Source of the DNA: Pseudomonadota bacterium
GTDB lineage: Bacteria; Pseudomonadota; Alphaproteobacteria; Sphingomonadales; Sphingomonadaceae
Direction of reading: 5' to 3'
DNA: 64,000 bases
NCBI GenBank assembly: GCA_023458055.1
Contig: JAEXAW010000016.1
Span: 186,001-250,000, forward strand
In this document: in pieces, positions 59,241-64,000 of the stretch
How the letters are laid out: every line of letters begins with the position of its first letter
Position numbering within the stretch: position 1 is the stretch's first letter
Made by a program: the position numbers and the translations under genes
The notes under the pieces: model-generated
Databases searched by the model: none
What the model saw: only the letters and a program-made list of their open reading frames with translations
What the model was told of the DNA's origin: nothing

Positions 59241-59531
59241 ATGTCGCGCATTTGCGAACTGACCGGCAAGGGTCGCATGGTGGGTAACAATGTATCCCAC
59301 GCTAACAACAAGACGAAGCGGACTTTTCTGCCCAATCTGCAGAATGTGACTTTGCTTTCGGAAAGCCTTGAAAAGGGCGTGAAGCTGCGCGTTTCGACCC
59401 ACGGCCTGCGTTCGGTTGAACATAATGGCGGCCTCGACAACTGGCTCCTCAAGACCAATGACAGCAAGCTGTCGGCGCGTGCGCTCAAGGTCAAGAAGGA
59501 AGTAGCCAAGAAGAAGGCGGCTGCCGCTTAA
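59241..59531 (+). CDS. rpmB: 50S ribosomal protein L28
   Basis: 96 aa. MSRICELTGKGRMVGNNVSH with HANNKTKRTFLPNLQNVTL and a Lys/Ala-rich tail. The ATG at 59241 follows AGAGG; an upstream extension in the same frame is not L28-like. Confidence 0.97.
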   Translation: MSRICELTGKGRMVGNNVSHANNKTKRTFLPNLQNVTLLSESLEKGVKLRVSTHGLRSVEHNGGLDNWLLKTNDSKLSARALKVKKEVAKKKAAAA

Positions 59532-59576
59532 TCGAACCTTTCTTATCGATTCGGCACCAGCTGGTATATTCGAAGA

Positions 59577-59603
59577 GCGGCCCCATTTCGGGGTCGCTTT
59601 TTT
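59577..59603. terminator. Terminator after rpmB
   Basis: GCGGCCCC, loop ATTTC, GGGGTCGC (one G-T pair), then TTTTTT. Its T-tract coincides with the stop codon of the convergent phytase-like gene. Confidence 0.88.
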
Positions 59604-60669
59604 ATTGCCCTAACCCCGCGTCGGGTGGTTCGAGCAGCTCGGGTTTGATCCGGTATTTGACGAGCAGGGTGCGCTGATAGTGGTTCTGGTTATTGTCCGA
59701 AATCATCCATAACATCCATTCCTGCCCTTCGCGCTCCAGTGTCATGCCTTCAAAATTTTCGGCAATGTTCGGCGGCGCAATCTCGGCGATGGTTTGCGAG
59801 TGCAGCACCGTGTCTTTTTCGATCCCCCTAATGTCGGCAATGGCGATACTGGAACGAAACCCCTCCCAGATGGAAAGCTTGCGATGGAGTATGAGGATGC
59901 GTCCATCGGGTAGTTGCACCGCGTCGGTCGGCTTGCCCTTGCCTTGAGGGTCGTAGAAAAATGGTATCGCCGCATCGGGCGCCTCGGTTGGATCGCCGAG
60001 GAACAGGATGGCTGCAAATCCGCGTGGATCGTCTCCTGCACTTTCCGAAAAGACAAGAAATCGACCATCGGCAAGCCGCGTCATAGCTTCGGCACCACCA
60101 TTATCGGGCCAGTCGTGCATCAGCGGCGGATAGGATGACCCGCTGACAACCGAAAAGGCAGTGCGATATTTCCAGATCGCATTGGTATGCTCGAACCCGA
60201 CCCAGAAGGTCGTGCCGTCGGACGATGCCGTAAGTGATTCCATATCCCGGTTGAATTTATCCCGGGGATCGCCCGGACCATCCGGCACCGGAGCTATGAA
60301 CGGATGGGTGATTTTGCCCTCCGGTGAAAGCGTGAAGCCCGTGAGCAGCCCCGTGTCTGCGGCCAGTAAAAAGCGCCTGGGCCCCAACATTGCCATGCCG
60401 GAGAAGCCCCCGAAGCCGGTATAATTGCTTTCGAGCACCCAACCTTCACGATAATCCAGTGCACCGACGGTCCGGACGGCACCTGCCGTTTGAGGATAAA
60501 CCACCGCGGTGGCCGACAACAACTGGCGATGGTCGACGGGGGGCGGCGCGACGTCTGCCCAAGGCGTTGGCCCCAGCAATATGAACAGACCGACCGCCAT
60601 AGTGCACCGTACAAGCCAGCGGGTGCGATCATGGTGGCGGGATGGGAAACGCGGTGCCTTCATCGACAT
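59602..60669 (-). CDS. Esterase-like protein of the phytase/PF13449 type
   Basis: 355 aa. N-terminal signal/anchor WLVRCTMAVGLFILLGP. Beta-propeller-like protein with GGFSGMAMLGPRRFLLAADT, FNRDMESLTASSDGTTFWVG, YRTAFSVVSGS and NFEGMTLEREGQEWMLWMIS (Asp/Glu-rich, Ca-binding phytase-like). Family members are annotated 'esterase-like activity of phytase'; the substrate is unknown. Convergent with rpmB. Confidence 0.85.
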   Translation of the reverse strand: MSMKAPRFPSRHHDRTRWLVRCTMAVGLFILLGPTPWADVAPPPVDHRQLLSATAVVYPQTAGAVRTVGALDYREGWVLESNYTGFGGFSGMAMLGPRRFLLAADTGLLTGFTLSPEGKITHPFIAPVPDGPGDPRDKFNRDMESLTASSDGTTFWVGFEHTNAIWKYRTAFSVVSGSSYPPLMHDWPDNGGAEAMTRLADGRFLVFSESAGDDPRGFAAILFLGDPTEAPDAAIPFFYDPQGKGKPTDAVQLPDGRILILHRKLSIWEGFRSSIAIADIRGIEKDTVLHSQTIAEIAPPNIAENFEGMTLEREGQEWMLWMISDNNQNHYQRTLLVKYRIKPELLEPPDAGLGQ

Positions 60670-60812
60670 GCCCTCTACGCAGAAGCTGAACGCCAGCCAA
60701 CAAAGATGTTCAGTTTTGGGTCACCCGAATCAGCCCACACCGGTGACAGGACAAAACGCCGGTTCGGTTCTGGAGGGACGCAAGCGGCAAGCTAAAGCAA
60801 AGGAGAAACCAG

Positions 60813-61169
60813 ATGTTGAAAGAGATGATGCTCAAAACGGGAGCGCTGGCCATTGTTGCTTCGAGCTTCGCGATCGCAGTTCCTGCGGACGCGCATCGCA
60901 GCAAATATCGCCATAATCATCAGGCGAGCCGTTATTATGACAATGGTTATAATAACCCTTATCGCAGCCAGCGTTATCGCCAGAATTACTATCAGCAGTG
61001 CGACAAGGGCCGCGGCGGCGCAGCCGTTGGTGCGGTTGCGGGCGGCGTTGCAGGCCATGAAATTGCCGGACGCGGTGACCGCACGCTTGGAACGATCATC
61101 GGCGCGGGCGTTGGTGCATTGGCTGGTCACGTCATTGACAAGGCCGACGATCCTTGCCGTCGTCGTTAA
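60813..61169 (+). CDS. Glycine-zipper 2TM domain protein
   Basis: 118 aa. Signal peptide to ADAHRS (about residue 28), a Tyr/Arg/Asn-rich linker (YYDNGYNNPYRSQRYRQ), Cys, then the glycine zipper GGAAVGAVAGGVAGHEIAGR and GTIIGAGVGALAGHVID, with a final Cys. Similar to the 17-kDa surface antigen/SlyB group of outer-membrane-associated proteins. AAAGGAG lies before the ATG; a terminator follows. Confidence 0.88.
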   Translation: MLKEMMLKTGALAIVASSFAIAVPADAHRSKYRHNHQASRYYDNGYNNPYRSQRYRQNYYQQCDKGRGGAAVGAVAGGVAGHEIAGRGDRTLGTIIGAGVGALAGHVIDKADDPCRRR

Positions 61170-61198
61170 GCAGATATCATAAGCCGCCGCAATTATGA

Positions 61199-61229
61199 GC
61201 CGGTCCTCCCCACGGAGGGCCGGTTTTTT
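61199..61229 (+). terminator. Rho-independent terminator of the glycine-zipper gene
   Basis: GCCGGTCCTCC, loop CCAC, GGAGGGCCGG, then TTTTTTC. Confidence 0.88.
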
Positions 61230-61364
61230 CTTATCTCGCATAGGCTTAGGCCGTCTCGCCATATTGCTGGCTTGCACATCGCGCCGCTTCGCTTTACTCT
61301 TCTCTTCAAGTACCGGCGGAATCTTTCCGTAATATCCGGAGAATATAAGAAGTGAATTAAGGCC

Positions 61365-62492
61365 ATGGTGAGCGGTTTTCCACCATCGCCACAGCGGTCC
61401 GGCAATGGCGCCGGAGGTTTGGCGACTGCGTCCGGTTCGATGTCCGGGTCGCGCTATCAGGCTCCCAATGGCGGGCCTTCCCATGCTTTTGAAGCGGGCA
61501 GCCGCACGTCGCATCGTTCCAGCTATGCGGCGCTTGATCTTGGCACCAATAATTGCCGTCTGCTGGTGGCCAAGCCTTCGGGCGATAGCTTCATCGTCAT
61601 CGATGCGTTTTCGCGCATCGTGAGGTTGGGCGAAGGGCTTGCGGCGACGGGCCGGATCAGCGATGCGGCGATGGACCGCGCGATTGCGGCCCTCTCCATC
61701 TGTTCGGACAAGCTGCGCCGCCGCCATGTGACCCTCGCCCGCTCGGTCGCGACTGAAGCCTGTCGCCGGGCCGCCAATGGCGAGGATTTCATCAACCGCG
61801 TCTATCGGGAAACCGGCATCGCGCTGGATGTGATCAGCGCGCAGGAAGAAGCGCGGCTTGCAGTTCTTGGCTGTCATATCCTGCTCGAGCCGGGCGATGG
61901 TCCGGCGCTGATTTTTGATATTGGCGGCGGCTCGACCGAATTGGTGCTGGTCGATGCGAGCGGGGATGCGCCGCAGATCCTTGATTGGCAATCGGTGCCA
62001 TGGGGCGTCGTTTCGCTCACCGAGGTCGAGAATTTCGACGGGCCGGGCGAAAGCGACCGGCTCCGGGCCTATGCCAATATGCGCGAGCGGGTGAGCGAGG
62101 CGTTCCGTCCTTTCGCCGAGCGGGTTGGCCGCCCCGATGAAGGAAGCGCGCGCCTCCTTGGTACAAGTGGCACGGTGACGACGCTGGCGAGTCTTCATCT
62201 CGAGCTTCCCGCTTACGACCGCAGCGCGATTGACGGGCTTATTGTGCCAGCAGCTTCGATGCGCGATATCAGTACCCGCCTGTCTGGTCTGTCGCTCACT
62301 GAACGCATCGCCCTCCCGTGCATCGGGCGGGAACGTGCTGATCTGGTGGTCGCAGGCTGCGCAATCCTCGAATCCATTCTCGACATCTGGCCCGCAGCGC
62401 GGCTGGGCGTTGCGGATCGGGGCATCCGCGAAGGAATATTGCGCTCGCTCATGGCCAAGGAATTGCGCGAACGCCGGGCGCAGCGGCAGTGA
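61365..62492 (+). CDS. ppx: Ppx/GppA phosphatase (exopolyphosphatase)
   Basis: 375 aa. Splits phosphate from polyphosphate or pppGpp. After a 45-residue disordered, Ser/Gly-rich N-terminus come the ASKHA phosphate loops: YAALDLGTNNCRLLVAKP and LIFDIGGGSTELVLVD, the catalytic region SAQEEARLA, and GTSGTVTTLASLHL. Shorter than bacterial Ppx with an HD domain, as is normal for alphaproteobacterial copies. The stop overlaps the rlmE start (GTGA). Confidence 0.92.
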   Translation: MVSGFPPSPQRSGNGAGGLATASGSMSGSRYQAPNGGPSHAFEAGSRTSHRSSYAALDLGTNNCRLLVAKPSGDSFIVIDAFSRIVRLGEGLAATGRISDAAMDRAIAALSICSDKLRRRHVTLARSVATEACRRAANGEDFINRVYRETGIALDVISAQEEARLAVLGCHILLEPGDGPALIFDIGGGSTELVLVDASGDAPQILDWQSVPWGVVSLTEVENFDGPGESDRLRAYANMRERVSEAFRPFAERVGRPDEGSARLLGTSGTVTTLASLHLELPAYDRSAIDGLIVPAASMRDISTRLSGLSLTERIALPCIGRERADLVVAGCAILESILDIWPAARLGVADRGIREGILRSLMAKELRERRAQRQ

Positions 62493-63211
62493 CGGTTGGT
62501 GGCAAAAAAGGCGGGAGCGGCACCAAAAACACCGGGGGCGGTGCCGCGCGGCGTGGGGGCCTTAGGCAAAGGGTCAAGACCGCCAAGGGCCGCAAAATGT
62601 CTTCGACCCGCTGGCTCGAACGGCAACTGAACGACCCTTATGTGAAGCGCGCCAAGGCCGAAGGCTATCGCAGCCGCGCGGCTTATAAGCTGATCGAACT
62701 GGATGAAAAATTTCCGTTGCTGCGAAAGGCCAGGGCCGTGGTTGACCTTGGCGTTGCGCCGGGCGGCTGGACGCAGGTGATGCGGCGGATCAATCCGCGC
62801 GCGGCGATTGTCGGGATTGATCTTCTCCCCACCGATCCGATTGATGGCGCCATCCTCCTCGAAATGGATTTTATGGACGATGACGCGCCGGATCGCCTCA
62901 TCGCCGAGCTGGGGCAGATGCCCGACCTTATCATCTCCGATATGGCCGCAAACACGGTTGGCCATCCGCAGACCGACCATTTGCGCACCATGGGGCTGGT
63001 CGAGGCCGCCGCGCATTTTGCCGTCGATACGCTGGAGCCCGGCGGTAATTTCATTGCCAAGGTCTTTGCCGGCGGCACCGACCGTGAATTGCTGACACTG
63101 CTCAAACAAAATTTCAAAAGCGTGAAGCATGCCAAGCCCCCCGCCAGCCGCAAAGGTTCGCCTGAATGGTATGTGATCGCGCAAGGGTTCAAGGGCCGGG
63201 GCGCGAGATAG
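62489..63211 (+). CDS. rlmE: 23S rRNA (uridine-2'-O)-methyltransferase RlmE
   Basis: 240 aa from GTG 62489. Methylates U2552. RrmJ/FtsJ fold: SRAAYKLIELDEKFPLL with the catalytic Lys, VVDLGVAPGGWTQVMRR (SAM site), MDFMDDDAP, LIISDMAANTVGH, FIAKVFAGGTDRELL (Lys of the KDKE tetrad) and ASRKGSPEWYVIAQGF. Basic Gly/Lys-rich N-terminal 40 residues are unusual in composition but common in this group. Coupled to ppx by a 4-base overlap. Confidence 0.95.
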   Translation: MTVGGKKGGSGTKNTGGGAARRGGLRQRVKTAKGRKMSSTRWLERQLNDPYVKRAKAEGYRSRAAYKLIELDEKFPLLRKARAVVDLGVAPGGWTQVMRRINPRAAIVGIDLLPTDPIDGAILLEMDFMDDDAPDRLIAELGQMPDLIISDMAANTVGHPQTDHLRTMGLVEAAAHFAVDTLEPGGNFIAKVFAGGTDRELLTLLKQNFKSVKHAKPPASRKGSPEWYVIAQGFKGRGAR

Positions 63212-63218
63212 TCCAATT

Positions 63219-63636
63219 TTAAGGAGATTTCTTGACCCACACGTCGCCTCCGAGCCCTCCCGCGGCCAAGGTGTCCGTCACGTCCACGAAAAGCATCTCA
63301 TTTAAGACTCCATCGCGATAACCTTTGATTAGGCCATACGCAGTTTTGTCAGCAAATACGGGCCCTCCAGAGTCCCCTTCTTTTACAAACTGACTTCCAT
63401 CCGTAGTGCGCGCAATAAACACGTTATTCACAATGCCCGTATTTTTTTCTCGTATAGACACGTTTTTTTGTACCAAATTTCCGCACTTCCGCGAATCTGT
63501 TGTTTTTCCGTAGGCGCAGAGCATTGCGTTTAACGCGATAGGCTGTGCCCCCCAGACTTCAGCTATGTCCATCAGATATGGCCGTGAACCCATAAACGGG
63601 ATTTCCAAGACGGGAAGATTGTGATTCAGTGTCGGC
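63219..63636 (-). pseudogene. Truncated trypsin-like serine protease, 3' part
   Basis: Only the C-terminal part of a chymotrypsin-fold protease is left. The catalytic Ser motif VKEGDSGGPVFADKTAYGLI is intact, together with VVNVFIARTTDGSQF-like beta strands, but the regions with catalytic His and Asp are missing. The reading frame runs into the insertion element on the right, near 63610-63640, where homology stops, so the gene was probably interrupted by the IS. The exact border is not visible. Lower GC than the surrounding core genes; likely accessory. Confidence 0.6.
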
Positions 63637-64000
63637 ATGAGCCGATATGAGATGACAGAGTTTGAGTGGCGTGTGATTGAGCCACTATTGCCCAACAAGC
63701 CGCGAGGCGTTCCGCGTGTTGATGACCGTCGGGTGCTGAACGGGATATTCTGGATATTGCGATCAGGGACGCCGTGGCGGGATTTACCCGAACGCTATGG
63801 TCCGCACACGACTTGCTACAACCGCTTTCGCCGCTGGACCAAAGCTGGTGTTTGGGACCGGATAATGGATGCGATTACCGATGCTTATGGTGGCGACGTG
63901 CGGATGATCGACGGCACGAGTGTGCGTGTTCATCACTCAGCAGCGACTTTAAAAAAAGCCACCCGGATCGCTGTCTTGGACGAAGCCGGGGAGGTCTTAC
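63615..64000 (+). mobile_element. IS5-family (IS427-like) insertion sequence, left part
   Basis: Begins somewhere before the transposase ATG at 63637 and runs off the window. The terminal inverted repeat and target duplication cannot be defined because the right end is missing; 63615 is an estimate. Confidence 0.65.
63637..64000 (+). CDS. IS5-family transposase, orfA with -1 frameshift site (partial)
   Basis: At least 121 codons, 3' end outside the window. FEWRVIEPLLPNKPRGVPRV, LNGIFWILRSGTPWRDLPER, YNRFRRWTKAGVWDRI and VRMIDGTSVRVHHSAATLKK are typical of IS427-group OrfA; the Asp of MIDGT is the first acidic residue of the catalytic triad. At 63951-63957 a run of seven A occurs. The zero frame continues as ATRIAVLDEAG, while the -1 frame reads SHPDRCLGRSRGGLT, the conserved start of OrfB. 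Production of the full transposase therefore needs a -1 shift, as known for this group. Confidence 0.88.
   Translation, partial: MSRYEMTEFEWRVIEPLLPNKPRGVPRVDDRRVLNGIFWILRSGTPWRDLPERYGPHTTCYNRFRRWTKAGVWDRIMDAITDAYGGDVRMIDGTSVRVHHSAATLKKATRIAVLDEAGEVL

Overview
The window looks like a chromosomal segment of a sphingomonad (order Sphingomonadales, Alphaproteobacteria). The basis is the gene content and the roughly 60 % GC composition: a PhyR/NepR/EcfG general stress response locus, a bacterial serine palmitoyltransferase cluster (sphingolipids), DUF4167, CarD, a CC_3452-type protein, an L21 protein with a long Lys/Ala tail, and families of intergenic palindromic repeats. It is mostly core chromosome; accessory DNA is limited to one inverted-repeat cassette and a partial insertion sequence at the right edge. 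No tRNA, rRNA or CRISPR array was recognised.

Layout. 1-2.1 kb: DUF4167 protein and tgt. 2.1-6.6 kb: stress response locus: phyP-like sensor kinase (degenerate ATPase domain), nepR, phyR, ecfG and, convergent with ecfG, a small second NepR-like gene. Three of these carry GGAAC-N16-(C/G)GTT promoters. 6.7-13.7 kb: glnE, bcp, chrA with a DUF455 gene, an M23 peptidase, an ErpA/IscA-type protein. 13.7-14.6 kb: one unknown gene between 32-bp inverted repeats. 14.6-15.6 kb: repeat-rich, gene-poor DNA. 15.6-21.6 kb: xth, outer-membrane protein, DUF2239, lipoprotein, VIT transporter, acetyltransferase, fatty acid desaturase.

21.6-32.1 kb is lipid-rich: lptF-lptG, DUF2141, a diacylglycerol kinase-like gene followed by a Tam41-like CDP-DAG synthase candidate, a receiver protein, spt, acp and a cerR-like dehydrogenase, then proB and obgE. 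32.3-36 kb: TetR plus metal-dependent hydrolase, a large block of hairpin repeats, GNAT, rpmA, rplU. 36.5-43 kb: lipoprotein, LytTR two-component pair, HxlR regulator, CC_3452-type gene with a 46-nt palindrome, and the bifunctional (p)ppGpp enzyme. 43-49.7 kb: DUF2807, carD, fdxA, S4 protein, SUV3-like helicase, SDR. 49.9-56.3 kb: second M23 protein, hemB, then a tightly overlapping run (GNAT, fused MFS/spermidine synthase-like, gamma-carbonic anhydrase, DUF1232). 56.4-64 kb: tadA, CHASE-HWE kinase, dedA, rpmB, phytase-like esterase, glycine-zipper protein, ppx, rlmE, then a truncated serine protease against an IS5-type element cut by the window end.

Themes. Stress and nutrient regulation (PhyR cascade, RSH, GlnE, Ppx, CarD, LytTR) and envelope lipids (Spt/ACP/CerR, LptFG, DAGK/Tam41-like, desaturase) dominate. 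The most noteworthy items are the second NepR with a consensus EcfG-type promoter, the inverted-repeat cassette, the Tam41-like gene next to a lipid kinase, and hairpin repeats whose stems change sequence but keep pairing.
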